From: Tissierellia bacterium
GTDB lineage: Bacteria; Bacillota; Clostridia; Tissierellales; Peptoniphilaceae
Direction of reading: 5' to 3'
Assembly: GCA_030529425.1 (NCBI GenBank)
Contig: JAUMWX010000002.1
Location: forward strand, 186,001-250,000
DNA length: 64,000 bases
Of the stretch, positions 47,720 through 56,807 are shown piece after piece. The notes below the pieces were generated by a model. The model was given only the letters and a program-made list of their open reading frames with translations. It was not told where the DNA came from and made no database searches. How positions within the stretch are numbered: position 1 is the stretch's first letter; each line of letters begins with the position of its first letter. The position numbers were made by a program, and so were the translations under genes.

Positions 47720-48503
47720 ACCCGAAATCTTGACCTAGTGCTACATCATCATAATCATTTAAGTTTTGAGAGATGTCCTTAACTTGCCAATTGCTTAATA
47801 TTAAGCCTCCGACCTCTCCCCAATCTCCAAGACCATATATTCTGTATCCGTCGGGATCTATTTCCTTACGTCTTAGCATACGCTCTTTGTAAGCTTCATC
47901 TATGAATCTATTGGTTAGATATGTTGAGTGGTGTGTGAGTACATTTTTATCATCGAAGTCGAAAAAAGTCTTTTTAATCCAATGAGTTTTACTTACAGGG
48001 TTGAAGGTAAGCCTAATCTGATAAAATTGTCCCTCCGGTAGTTGACCCCTTAAACGATCATCTATAATTTCAAAATCTGCTTGGGTAAGCTCTGTCGCTT
48101 CTTCAATCCACACATCAGTAAGTTTTCCTTTTTTGAATGTAATAGACTTAAGTTTTTCTCTTTGTCTTTCATCATTCATTCCCCTAAATATAATTTGGTT
48201 TCCATTGGCTCTACATTCAATTTTAAGAGGGCTTTGTATAACTTTAAAATATTTGTCTGCCTTATCTCCAAACATCCGATATATCGCACCTGAAAGCTCT
48301 GCATAAGTACTGTCGCGGTTGGTTATATCTGACTTTCTTACGCATACTAGATTTCTGCCCTTATCTTTTAGCAGCCTTAAAATATAATTTTGAGCCGTAT
48401 CTACGGATTTTCCAGATCCCGCTGAACCTTTCATCACTATATATCGTTTACTAGAGTGATTAACCTCTTTGAAGACGGGATTTGCTTGTATCTTAATCTC
48501 CAT
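47720..48503 (-). CDS. terL: Terminase large subunit, exon 1 (ATPase domain)
   Basis: 261 codons plus one base. Walker A YIVMKGSAGSGKSVDTAQNYIL (residues about 22-43), VCVRKSDITNRDSTY, IIFRGMNDERQREKLKSI, Walker B TDVWIEEATEL with catalytic Glu, coupling motif RLTFNPVSKTHWIKKTFF, and the linker YRIYGLGDWGEVGGLILSNWQ ending ALGQDFG, where the first nuclease Asp (D of QDFG) lies one codon before the intron. Unspliced RNA would add 23 intron-coded residues and stop. Confidence 0.94.
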
Positions 48504-48939
48504 AATCTATCTTTACATTTAACTCCATATCAACGTCTGCATCAAGCTCGACTTTATCCGTAAACAATTTGTATCTCTTACCAAGCAGCTCAGCGGCTTT
48601 TAGTTTTTCTTTTTCATCCGGAGGCTTGTTGACAATCCTTGCGGATGATACTCCATCGCCTTCACCTTCAACTACCACAACAGCACTTCTTGATTGGCCT
48701 CTTATGACAGAAGTCAAGTATTTCAACACTTCTTCCTGTTTTGCTATCTGTTTATCTTCTAACTCTTTTAGCCGTTCATCTACATAAGTTTTCACCGAGT
48801 AATTTCCGAGTAATTTTCTAGCATTAGCTTCTGCGCTTGATCTGCTTTGTTTAGCGTATGATTTTAAATAAGCCTCCGTCGCATTCCCGCTGATGATATA
48901 CTCGTCTGCGAATCTCTTTTGTTTAATTGTCAACTTCAC
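48493..48939 (-). CDS. terS: Terminase small subunit (Terminase_2 family)
   Basis: 148 residues from GTG 48939, with AAAGGAG 8 nt upstream; the longer frame reads through nonconserved DNA. KLTIKQKRFADEYIISGNATEAYLKSYAKQSRSSAEANARKLLGNYSVKTYVDERLKELED is the helix-turn-helix DNA-binding domain of the family. An oligomerisation region follows (EKEKLKAAELLGKRYKLF), then an acidic C-terminal beta piece. It recognises the packaging site; the SPP1-type portal and MuF suggest headful packaging. Overlaps terL by 11 nt. Confidence 0.93.
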   Translation of the reverse strand: MKLTIKQKRFADEYIISGNATEAYLKSYAKQSRSSAEANARKLLGNYSVKTYVDERLKELEDKQIAKQEEVLKYLTSVIRGQSRSAVVVVEGEGDGVSSARIVNKPPDEKEKLKAAELLGKRYKLFTDKVELDADVDMELNVKIDYGD

Positions 48940-48974
48940 ATCATCAGCTCCTTTCTTAAGCTTGTTAATAACTA

Positions 48975-49025
48975 AGGTGTATGGAAATAGGTACACATAC
49001 AAATAAAAAGGAGGCCCATACACCT
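48975..49025. repeat. 10-bp inverted repeat upstream of terS
   Basis: AGGTGTATGG (48975-48984) and CCATACACCT (49016-49025). Possible TerS/pac recognition site or leader structure of the late mRNA. GGTACACATAC between the arms is a further partial copy. Confidence 0.5.
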
Positions 49026-49049
49026 AACTGATTTACAAATAAATAGGCA

Positions 49050-49082
49050 TAAAAAAGACGACTACTTGTAGCCGTCCTAAAA
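49050..49082 (-). terminator. Terminator after late regulator gene
   Basis: GACGGCTAC-AA-GTAGTCGTC followed by TTTTTT on the minus strand. It ends the early operon before the terminase gene. The late regulator at 49135-49563 could act here by antitermination or by activating a promoter beyond it. Confidence 0.78.
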
Positions 49083-49134
49083 ATCTAAATACTTGCGTAT
49101 ATTTTTACACTACCATTATAGCACACTACAATGT

Positions 49135-49563
49135 TCATTTTGTATTTATTTTTTTTGATAACATTTCTAGCCCTTTTCTATGAAGTGATAAGGCTTTTCC
49201 AGTGCTTATACGCATCAGCCTAGCTAAATCTCTCCATTGCGCAAATTGTAAATAGCGATAATCTAGTACTTGAACGACTTCATTATCCCCTAATGAATTT
49301 ATAACTTCGTCTATCTCTTCTTTGATGTGGTATCTTTCGACGATCCTTTCATTATATTTTTTTATAGCATCGTCTTTTTTCAAAATCTTTTCAACAAAAG
49401 GACTAGATGTATTAGTAGATGTTTGGACTTTATCACCAAAACTAACCCCCCCAATAGCAGTTGAAAGCTCTTCAAGCTCTTCTAATTTCTTCTTATCAAG
49501 CTTGATTAACTCGTCTATTTTATAAGCTCTATTAAGCCAATTTTTCACTTCATCTACCGTCAT
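49135..49563 (-). CDS. Late transcription regulator (DUF1492/RinA-like)
   Basis: 142 residues: VKNWLNRAYKIDELIKLDKKKLEELEELSTAIGGVSFGDKVQTSTNTSSPFVEKILKKDDAIKKYNERIVERYHIKEEIDEVI, then a sigma-region-4-like HTH, LDYRYLQFAQWRDLARLMRISTGKALSLHRKGLEML. This is the DUF1492 pattern of phage late regulators. Last gene of the early operon, directly before the terminator and terS. Confidence 0.88.
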   Translation of the reverse strand: MTVDEVKNWLNRAYKIDELIKLDKKKLEELEELSTAIGGVSFGDKVQTSTNTSSPFVEKILKKDDAIKKYNERIVERYHIKEEIDEVINSLGDNEVVQVLDYRYLQFAQWRDLARLMRISTGKALSLHRKGLEMLSKKINTK

Positions 49564-49984
49564 CCCTCACCCCATTATACATATCAATTTCCCTCTTAGC
49601 TTCAGCTTGCGCTTCTCTAAGCCTCTCAAGCTTTCTCTTAAGTGCTATATCTTTCGTCATCAAGTCCTCAATGTAGCCTATCTCGTTTGTAATTGCAGTA
49701 AATTTGTTAACAAGTTCTAAATATCCCATACTACTCACCTCTTCCAACTTACAATCCTTAGGTCTTTTGATAAATCCACCAAAAGGACATCTATTACAGC
49801 ATTTAGGTATTTCCATAGGATTGTTTATTGCATCCACTGTTTGCGGTTCTGCGTCTCGCAACTTTTCCACATCATCAAATATCTCGCTTAGAAGCTCCCT
49901 TTCATCCTCTCCGATATCTTCGTAAGCCTTATAAAATTTATTAATGTCATTCTGAATTTTTGTGACGATTTCTTCTCTATTCAT
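49550..49984 (-). CDS. Early phage protein with Cys-rich motif, unknown
   Basis: 144 residues from ATG 49984 (CGGAGGTGGAAA upstream). Helical N- and C-termini around NPMEIPKCCNRCPFGGFIKRPKDCKLEEV, which has four Cys in a possible metal-binding cluster. The C-terminal coiled coil is KLERLREAQAEAKREID. No family recognised. It overlaps the regulator gene by 14 nt. Confidence 0.75.
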   Translation of the reverse strand: MNREEIVTKIQNDINKFYKAYEDIGEDERELLSEIFDDVEKLRDAEPQTVDAINNPMEIPKCCNRCPFGGFIKRPKDCKLEEVSSMGYLELVNKFTAITNEIGYIEDLMTKDIALKRKLERLREAQAEAKREIDMYNGVRDDGR

Positions 49985-50044
49985 TTTCCACCTCCGAAAG
50001 TTTCGGATTTTCATAAACGCTTCTCTGAATTTATCCGAATAAGT

Positions 50045-50305
50045 TTATTTTGCATCTCTTTCATTTTCTGTCCTTTCGAGATACTCAACTGCTGCTTTAA
50101 GCAGCTTGATTTTAAGACTATTGTTTAATATCTTAAACGATTCAAAATCGGCACACATGCTTAATGTCTCTGCGTAGAGTGCAATAAGCACTCTGGAATC
50201 ATCATTGAGAATGAACAATTTTCCATCAGGATATTCAGAAACGCGGTGATTAACGCCGAAAGTGTCGTTAATTTCTTTGATTTGTTTTTTTATTTTTTTT
50301 TTCAT
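50045..50305 (-). CDS. Small early phage protein, unknown
   Basis: 86 residues: MKKKIKKQIKEINDTFGVNH, RVSEYPDGKLFILNDDSRVL, then a helical end AAVEYLERTENERDAK. No motif recognised. Four-nt overlap with the helicase gene and in the same operon. Confidence 0.72.
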   Translation of the reverse strand: MKKKIKKQIKEINDTFGVNHRVSEYPDGKLFILNDDSRVLIALYAETLSMCADFESFKILNNSLKIKLLKAAVEYLERTENERDAK

Positions 50306-51684
50306 TTTTTACTCTCCTTGTATTTTTCAATTCTCGCTTTCAAACTTTCTAACACGTAGTTTTGCACATCTTCCTTGCGCCTTAACGCTTCCATCACATC
50401 CTCATCTCTACTTCCTTTAACCACAAGATGATGGATAAAGACAGTCTCCTTTTGTCCTTGCCTATGAAGTCTTTTATTAGCCTGCGTATAAAGCTCATAA
50501 TTCCAATTAAGCCCGAACCAGATGATGTGATTACCCCCTGCTTGGAGATTAAGACCGTAGGCACTACTTGCCGGATGGGTAAGAAGCACATCAATCTTTC
50601 CATCATTCCAATCTTTTTGATCTTCCACACTTTTGTAAACTCTTACTCTGATTTTTAATTTTTTTAAGGCTTCAAGGATTCTGTCCTTGTCATGTTGGAA
50701 GTTATAAAAAACTAGTGCGGGTTTACCATTTAAGCTCTCTATCGTCTCAATAAAAGCCTCAATCTTAGCGCTATGGACCTCGTGCCACTCATGATCCTCG
50801 TCATAGATGGCTCCGTTTGAGAGTTGTAAAAGTTTATTCGATAAAGCGGCTGCACTTACCACGTCTATCACTTCTCCGGAGTCAACTTCAAGCACCATCT
50901 TTTTTTCTAAGTCGTTATATGCCTTTTGCGCCTTCGTATCCAAAATAACCGGGATCTCATGTTCAATTGCTTCAGGAAGACTTAAGTAGTCCTCAGCCTT
51001 CATAGAAACGCATATGTCCGATATCTTCGCAAGTATAGACTCCTCAGACCCTTTCTTTGCAGTGTAATTAAAAACCACATATCCATTTCTTTGCCCGGGA
51101 TCAAAATACCTCTCCCTAAATCCTGAATATTTCTTTCCCAATCTTTCTCCACCATCAAGTAAGAAAAGTTGACTCCAAAGGTCCGCCAAGCTGTTGGGAC
51201 TTGGAGTTCCCGTAAGTCCCACAAGCCTTTTTATGTGTGGCTTTACGCTGGCTAAGCTTAAGAACCTTTTAGCCTTTGGGTTTTTAAAGCTTGAAAACTC
51301 ATCCACTACCACCGTGTCAAAGGGCCAATCATTTTTGTAGTGGTCTACAAGCCAAGTGACATTTTCTCGGTTAATAATATAGACATCCGCCCTTGTATAA
51401 AGCGCCCTTAATCTTTGCTTTTCTGGACCTATCACTGTTGACACTCTAAGGCTCTTGGTTTCTTCCCACTTGTCTTTTTCAAGCTGCCAGGTTCCTTCCG
51501 CCACCTTTTTAGGGGCTATTACTAAAATCTTATTAGCTTGAAATCTATGAAATTTAAGCTCCTTTATGGCCATTAGGGTAATAATAGTTTTTCCTAAACC
51601 CATGTCTAAGAATAGCCCCACATTATTAAGTTCTAATACTTTATCGATGCAATACTCTTGATACTTGTGCGGTGTAAAATTCAT
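50302..51684 (-). CDS. SNF2-family DEAD-like helicase
   Basis: 460 residues. HKYQEYCIDKVLELNNVGLFLDMGLGKTIITLMAI (Q-motif and Walker A), NKILVIAPKKVAEGTWQLE (Ia), DTVVVDEFSSFKNPKAKRF (II, DE), LVGLTGTPSPNSLADLW (III); C-terminal domain with PALVFYNFQHDKDRIL and LLTHPASSAYGLNLQAGGNHIIWFGLNWNYELYTQANKRLHRQGQ (V and VI, Arg finger). Widespread in Firmicute phages with VRR-NUC and primase. Its role in replication or recombination is not defined. Confidence 0.95.
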   Translation of the reverse strand: MNFTPHKYQEYCIDKVLELNNVGLFLDMGLGKTIITLMAIKELKFHRFQANKILVIAPKKVAEGTWQLEKDKWEETKSLRVSTVIGPEKQRLRALYTRADVYIINRENVTWLVDHYKNDWPFDTVVVDEFSSFKNPKAKRFLSLASVKPHIKRLVGLTGTPSPNSLADLWSQLFLLDGGERLGKKYSGFRERYFDPGQRNGYVVFNYTAKKGSEESILAKISDICVSMKAEDYLSLPEAIEHEIPVILDTKAQKAYNDLEKKMVLEVDSGEVIDVVSAAALSNKLLQLSNGAIYDEDHEWHEVHSAKIEAFIETIESLNGKPALVFYNFQHDKDRILEALKKLKIRVRVYKSVEDQKDWNDGKIDVLLTHPASSAYGLNLQAGGNHIIWFGLNWNYELYTQANKRLHRQGQKETVFIHHLVVKGSRDEDVMEALRRKEDVQNYVLESLKARIEKYKESKK

Positions 51685-51968
51685 AGCACCATATCCTTAC
51701 AATATTCCAAAAACCAATCCACCTCTTTTTCACCGTAAAGCACTTCTACTCTTTGCCCTAAACATGTAAGTTTTTTACATTGACTTTTTTGCAGCTCTGT
51801 AATCTTTCCTGACTCTGTTTTCAGTTCTACAAATATGGGCTTCTGATCTGGAAGTATTACAATTCTATCGGGCACGCCTGCATTACCCGGGCTCACAAAT
51901 TTATATGCTCTACCCCCCAATCTTTTTATCCCGACCACTAATTTTTTTTCGATTTCCTTTTCTCTCAT
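51681..51968 (-). CDS. VRR-NUC domain nuclease
   Basis: 95 residues from ATG 51968 (GCGAGGAGGGAAG upstream). REKEIEKKLVVGIKRLGGRAYKFVSPGNAGVPDRIVILPDQKPIFVELKTESGKITELQKSQCKKL carries the PD-(D/E)xK set: E in the first helix, PD of VPDRI, E-x-K of VELKT. It is a stand-alone phage version likely to cut branched or flap DNA with the adjacent SNF2 helicase (4-nt overlap). Confidence 0.93.
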   Translation of the reverse strand: MREKEIEKKLVVGIKRLGGRAYKFVSPGNAGVPDRIVILPDQKPIFVELKTESGKITELQKSQCKKLTCLGQRVEVLYGEKEVDWFLEYCKDMVL

Positions 51969-52055
51969 CTTCCCTCCTCGCGGCAACATTCTCTTGCGTG
52001 CGCACGTATACAGACCTAAATTAGGCGTATTAGGCACACGTAGGCAGACGGGCAC
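51969..52055. other. Noncoding leader between iteron region and VRR-NUC
   Basis: No gene. Contains GCCTAAT/TTAGGC-type inverted pieces (ACCTAAATTAGGCGTATT and TAGGCACACGTAGG on the plus strand) and a patch of higher GC (GCGTGCGCACGTATAC). Confidence 0.4.
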
Positions 52056-52082
52056 TTCACCTAATTCACCTAATTCACCTAT
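52056..52082. repeat. Triple 9-bp direct repeat TTCACCTAA
   Basis: TTCACCTAATTCACCTAA followed by TTCACCTAT, three adjacent copies with one mismatch in the last. It lies between the GGAAACATTC iterons and the VRR-NUC gene; probably part of the same control or origin region. Confidence 0.65.
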
Positions 52083-52100
52083 TTTTTTCTCTCTATAGAA

Positions 52101-52303
52101 AAGAATGTTTCTTTGTTTCTTTTAGCCTGTAAATGTTGATTTTTACACGCTTTATTGGAAACATTCTAATGTTTCTTTGGTTTCCTTTGTTTCCGTTTTG
52201 GGAAACATTGGAAACATTCTCTCGGAAAGAATGTTTCCGTTATACTTAAGTAAATATCCCATTTCATTTTTAGGTGGAAACATTCTTTTTGTAGAATGTT
52301 TCC
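52101..52303. repeat. Iteron-like GGAAACATTCT array
   Basis: At least seven copies of GAAACATTC or its complement in 203 bp: near 52101, 52157, 52202, 52211, 52229, 52276 and 52293, plus shorter AATGTTTC pieces. Two pairs form perfect inverted repeats (GGAAACATTCT...AGAATGTTTCC) with 6-7 bp loops at 52210-52239 and 52276-52303. It follows the primase-helicase gene. Candidate replication origin or regulator-binding region. Confidence 0.75.
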
Positions 52304-52306
52304 AAT

Positions 52307-54787
52307 TTATGCTCTATTTCTTAACTCGATAATATTGTTTTTTATGTCTATTTTAGATTTTATTTTTTCAAATCCGCGCTGCTTTCCATATTCTTTCCCC
52401 AAGCTTCTGGCGCCTTTGTATCTTTGCCAGCCTTTAAGTGATTCAAGAACGCTATTTATTTCTGATGCATCTTTTTTGGTTAAATACTCCTTAGGTTTTC
52501 CAAAACATTCCGCCCAAACTTCTATAGCTGTTATCTTATCTCTTTCAACTAACCTTATACCTTCTATGTTGGCATTTCCTTGTAGATACTGCTTCCTTAT
52601 ACTTAGCGATAGATCATACCAATTAACTGGAATCTTTATCTCTAAAAACTCTTCGATAATTCCTTTCTTAGCATTATCTTCTTGGTGCATTTCTTGCGCT
52701 TCTTTTGCAAGTCTATCTGATTCGCCGCTAAGATATAGCGGTTCGCCTAACATGTATAACATTTTTGCCTCAGCCCATATTTGACCAATCTCACTATCAA
52801 GATCAACGAATATACTTTTTTTAGGTTCTTCTACTCCGCAGTCTACCGGCCAGAATCTTCTATTGCCGGTCGTATCTTTTAGGAAGTTATCATCGTTGGT
52901 AGTTCCAAAAAACACACATCTTCTGGGGTACTTATTTGTCCTTTTCCCATAAGCCTCTCTATATACATCGTGTTGCTTAGTAATAAATTGCTTGATGGCG
53001 TTAGTCTCCGATCTATTAAATCCTGCAAGCTCAGCAAGCTCATTTATCCAAGTCCCTTGTATCATTTCCGCAGCTTCCTTACCCTCGAAATTAGTAAGGG
53101 AATCGCTAAACCATTCACCGCCAAGCTTGGCAAGGAAAGTAGATTTACCAATCCCTTGAGCCCCTGTAAATATTGGCATGTAATCAAATTTTGCTTCACC
53201 TGTTATTGCCCTTGCAACTGCAGCAGTTAATGATTTTCTCATTACATCTGCAGTATATACATTTTGTTCAACCCCTAAGTAGTCATGTAGCAAAGTGTCA
53301 ATTCTTTTCTTACCATCCCATTTTTGGGACTCAATATACCTTTTAACATCGTTAAATTTGTTTCTATTACTGACTATAAGTAGCGCTTTATCTATCTTTT
53401 CCGATCCTGTTATTCCAAAGCCTACCTCTAAAAATCTTGCAAGCTCGGCATCATCTATATCCGTCCAAAGTCTTTTATCGTCTGAGTTATTCCATGGAAG
53501 AGATCCCAAAACCATCCCTCTATTTGCAAATTCGTCAAGGGCTATTTTTCCTTTGATGTCTTTTATATTTTCCAATATTAAAACTATATTATTAATAGTC
53601 TTTTTAATCTGTCCATTATTTAGGTCCTTTTCAAGCTTAGACATCCATGATAAATCGTCTTCTTCAACTGCTTGATTGACATCACCTAAACTATCTCTAA
53701 AAGCCTCTAAAGCTTTTTCGTGCCTTTCAGAATTTAGTATTGTGGCTACGCCACCATCTTGGATAGCGAGCTTGGACATAGACATGTAAGAAGGTAGTTT
53801 ATTAACTGGTGTGTCTTCTTTACTTTCTATATCCTGCTCCCCAAATAAGTGAAGCCGTATTAAATCAAAAGCGTTTACAAGTTCTCCGCTACATGGATCT
53901 GTAGCGTGATGAGAATACAAGAACTTACCATCGTATACAATAGCCCCTCCACTCGTAGATCCTCCGACATACGTAAATCTATCTTCTTTGTCTGTTGGTT
54001 CATACGCTTTCGGTATGAACTTTTCTATGGCTTCGGGGACTGTATAAGTTCTACAAAAAGCCCCTACAACACCTCTTTTAGTTAATGGATCCTGCTGTTT
54101 TGCAAGTTCTCTTTGTCTTGCCACTTCATGACCTGGAACTTGTGGCCAGGAAGATATATCCCTCCAATTGTCGTATGTGTTGAGAATTCCGTCGGCCGAT
54201 AGAAATGGATTGTCTGAATAATCGAACACATAATCGGAATCAATCGAACAACTTGGCCAGAACATCAATCTACTTACTTCAAATGTAGTAGGGTCTGCCA
54301 TTTGTATCCCGATTATGCTTGCTAATTTACGCGCTATCGGTTCGTATTCATCTACAGCTATTGTTCTATCAGTTGGCACTATAACTCTTAATCTAGGGGC
54401 AAATTCTGCGTGCTTACGAGTGCTGTAAATCACATAAGCGCAACCCAAAGAGTTGACTTTTTTTACAACTTCTTCAGTTCTTCCGGTATTGATGTTGTCA
54501 AGGTCTAACGTAATTAAGTCTCTGGATGTTATCGCGCTATTCTTTCTTCTGTGACCGGTAATTGCCCCCCCGACGAATCCGCCGACGTCTTTCAGCTCAT
54601 CTTGTTGAACTTTTTTAAGTTTCATAAAACTTAAAAAAGATTCTTGGGTTCTTTGAGGGGTTTTTAATTTTTCTACAAATTCGGACCATAACATTTCTGA
54701 ATTAGTCCAATTGATGGACTTTCTATTCTGTCCCGTCGCGATAATTATTTTTCTGTTATTATTCAAAAATTCACCCACCCCCTTCAT
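52307..54787 (-). CDS. VirE/D5-type primase-helicase
   Basis: 826 residues. The N-terminal half has a BT4734/AEP-like primase layout: NSAITSRDLITLDLDNINTG, YVIYSTRKHAEFAPRLRVIVPTDR and FEVSRLMFWPSCSID. The C-terminal VirE/D5 helicase has IESQKWDGKKRIDTLLHDYLG, Walker A FTGAQGIGKSTFLAKLGGEWF (about residue 545), ELAELAGFNRSETNAIKQFIT (Walker B region) and RRCVFFGTTNDDNFLKDTTGNRRFWPV (sensor 1 and Arg). It would unwind and prime the phage origin. Confidence 0.93.
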   Translation of the reverse strand: MKGVGEFLNNNRKIIIATGQNRKSINWTNSEMLWSEFVEKLKTPQRTQESFLSFMKLKKVQQDELKDVGGFVGGAITGHRRKNSAITSRDLITLDLDNINTGRTEEVVKKVNSLGCAYVIYSTRKHAEFAPRLRVIVPTDRTIAVDEYEPIARKLASIIGIQMADPTTFEVSRLMFWPSCSIDSDYVFDYSDNPFLSADGILNTYDNWRDISSWPQVPGHEVARQRELAKQQDPLTKRGVVGAFCRTYTVPEAIEKFIPKAYEPTDKEDRFTYVGGSTSGGAIVYDGKFLYSHHATDPCSGELVNAFDLIRLHLFGEQDIESKEDTPVNKLPSYMSMSKLAIQDGGVATILNSERHEKALEAFRDSLGDVNQAVEEDDLSWMSKLEKDLNNGQIKKTINNIVLILENIKDIKGKIALDEFANRGMVLGSLPWNNSDDKRLWTDIDDAELARFLEVGFGITGSEKIDKALLIVSNRNKFNDVKRYIESQKWDGKKRIDTLLHDYLGVEQNVYTADVMRKSLTAAVARAITGEAKFDYMPIFTGAQGIGKSTFLAKLGGEWFSDSLTNFEGKEAAEMIQGTWINELAELAGFNRSETNAIKQFITKQHDVYREAYGKRTNKYPRRCVFFGTTNDDNFLKDTTGNRRFWPVDCGVEEPKKSIFVDLDSEIGQIWAEAKMLYMLGEPLYLSGESDRLAKEAQEMHQEDNAKKGIIEEFLEIKIPVNWYDLSLSIRKQYLQGNANIEGIRLVERDKITAIEVWAECFGKPKEYLTKKDASEINSVLESLKGWQRYKGARSLGKEYGKQRGFEKIKSKIDIKNNIIELRNRA

Positions 54788-56763
54788 TAATCTTTCATAT
54801 AGTAATTACTTTCAAATCCTGCAGCCTTGAGAATCAATCCGTTTGCCCATGGAATCTCCCTGCCCATTACTTCACATACTTCACCTACTGACACTCCGCT
54901 AGGGCAATCTAGCACTATCTCGTCGTGGATGTGCATCAGGATGTCGCATGTCGGAAAAGCTTCTTTAACCCTGTTTATGCTTACAGCCAGACAGTCTCTA
55001 GCTATAGCTTGTATGATGTTTTCAGTGAGTTTACCTCCGTAAGTGGAATCTTCAGACCATTTCTTTGTGGTCTGATTCACAGAGAAATAATGTAGTGCTT
55101 GTTTGCCGAATTTATTGTCTTTCAAAAAAGGATTAGGGTAGTAGAGCTTTCTTTTACTCGGAAGAGTAATCGCAAAGAAATCTTGCCCGTAAATCAGATC
55201 TGTTTCCCTTGAAAAAGTGATCCCCCTAAAGGATCTTTGCATCCCATCTTGCATTACCGCAAGTGCGTTGCGCTCTATCTCGTACCACAGACTTACAATG
55301 TTAGGATTTGCGTTTCTCCACCTTGACACAATATCGGGAAGTTCCTCTTCATCGAGCCCCATCTTCAGAGCCCCCATGGCAATCATAGCCCCTGTAGAGC
55401 CTTGATATCCTAGTGCAAGTTGTGCGATCTTTCCTTTTTGTCTTAACGCGTATTCTGGATTACCTTTCGATATTTTTTCGATTGGCACTCCGAACATCTG
55501 GCTTGCGGTGGCCTCGTAAATTTTCCCGTGCGTCGCAAATACATCTTGCACCCATCTCTCCCCCGCGAGCCAAGCTATTACTCTAGCTTCAATCGCAGAA
55601 AAATCGGCGACTATCAATTTATCCTTGCTTGGTATAAACGCCGTTCTTATGAGTTGACTAAGCGTGTCGGACACATTGCCGTAAACCAACTCCAAACCCT
55701 TTATATTTTTTTGCTTTACCAAGGCTCTTGCTTCATCTAAAGTACTTATATAATTTCTTGGCAGGTTCTGTACTTGAACAAGTCTTCCCGCCCATCGACC
55801 TGTTCTGTTAGCACCGTAAAACTGCAAAAGACCTCTTACTCTGTTGTCTTTCCCTTTGGCGGCATCCATCGCTACATACTTCTTAATGCTCGTCTTGGCA
55901 AGCTCCTGCCTTATCTCAAGCAGTCTTCTATTATCTTCCGCTAGATCCGAATTTATGAGTTCGGACACCGTCTCTTTTGTTATGTTGTCCAGATCAGGGA
56001 TCCCGTTTTCCCTGAGATACTCGAGCAATTGAGATGTTGAATTTGGGTTAGATAATCCTGAAATTTCTTTAGCTTCTTTGATAAGCCTTTTATTTATCTC
56101 TTTGTCTATCCACAAAGCTGAATTTATCAGGTTTTCGTCAACTAAAACCCCTCTTGCATTTATTTCTATGTCGGTAACCCAATTTTTTTGTTCATGTTCC
56201 AAAATCGGAAATCTTGATAGCCGCTTGTAAATTTCAGTTTCAGTAACCACATCTTGCACGCAATAAACTCTGAATAACTCCCACTTGTCCGGCGCATGAG
56301 ACGGCAAATTTCTCGTTCTCATCCCGTTGGCTTCCGTCGGAGTGCAAGGGGCACAAAAATACTTGATTAGAGCTTTTCCTGTTGATAACTTTTGTTTGTT
56401 CTGAGGAAGACCTATCGCCTTTCCGGTTGCCTCAAGTCCTGCAGTATACCCTAAATATAGACCGTAGAACATCGTGTCTACCCACTGATCTATGTGTGTT
56501 TCGTATCCTGCACGGTTAAGACAGAACCACTCGAACGGGGCATTGTACGCGTGCTTAACGACATTTTTGTCGATAAGTGCTTTTTTTATTTTTTCTGGAA
56601 TTTTTTCGCCCCGCGCAAGGTCAATTAATACAACATCGCCGAAATCAATGGAATAGGCGAATAGAATAATTTCAAAACTTTCAGCTTGAGCGTATTTGTA
56701 GAGACCGACGGACTTTATGTCTTCGTCTGAAAATGTCTCAATGTCAATTGATAAATGCTTCAT
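54787..56763 (-). CDS. Family A DNA polymerase with 3'-5' exonuclease domain
   Basis: 658 residues. Exonuclease domain: MKHLSIDIETFSDEDIK (Exo I D-x-E), NAPFEWFCLNRAGYETH (Exo II-like), EQKNW and YCVQDVVTETEIY (Exo III). Polymerase motifs: A DFSAIEARVIAWLAGE, B RQKGKIAQLALGYQGSTGA, C MHIHDEIVLDCP. Typical phage replicative polymerase that accompanies VirE-type primase, DUF2815 and DUF2800 genes. Confidence 0.96.
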   Translation of the reverse strand: MKHLSIDIETFSDEDIKSVGLYKYAQAESFEIILFAYSIDFGDVVLIDLARGEKIPEKIKKALIDKNVVKHAYNAPFEWFCLNRAGYETHIDQWVDTMFYGLYLGYTAGLEATGKAIGLPQNKQKLSTGKALIKYFCAPCTPTEANGMRTRNLPSHAPDKWELFRVYCVQDVVTETEIYKRLSRFPILEHEQKNWVTDIEINARGVLVDENLINSALWIDKEINKRLIKEAKEISGLSNPNSTSQLLEYLRENGIPDLDNITKETVSELINSDLAEDNRRLLEIRQELAKTSIKKYVAMDAAKGKDNRVRGLLQFYGANRTGRWAGRLVQVQNLPRNYISTLDEARALVKQKNIKGLELVYGNVSDTLSQLIRTAFIPSKDKLIVADFSAIEARVIAWLAGERWVQDVFATHGKIYEATASQMFGVPIEKISKGNPEYALRQKGKIAQLALGYQGSTGAMIAMGALKMGLDEEELPDIVSRWRNANPNIVSLWYEIERNALAVMQDGMQRSFRGITFSRETDLIYGQDFFAITLPSKRKLYYPNPFLKDNKFGKQALHYFSVNQTTKKWSEDSTYGGKLTENIIQAIARDCLAVSINRVKEAFPTCDILMHIHDEIVLDCPSGVSVGEVCEVMGREIPWANGLILKAAGFESNYYMKD

Positions 56764-56783
56764 TTTTCGCTCCTTAGTATTAA

Positions 56784-56801
56784 AGGGGGCTTTCGCCCCC
56801 T
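56784..56801. terminator. Short GC hairpin between DUF2815 and polymerase genes
   Basis: AGGGGGC-TTTC-GCCCCCT, immediately after the DUF2815 stop, followed by TTTAAT on the minus strand. Likely partial terminator or mRNA-stabilising hairpin that sets lower polymerase expression. Confidence 0.65.
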
Positions 56802-56807
56802 CAGGTA

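Noticed and set aside
52101..52303. CRISPR array
   Set aside because: Repeats are 9-11 bp, irregularly spaced and in both orientations, with no spacer-like units and no cas genes in the window.
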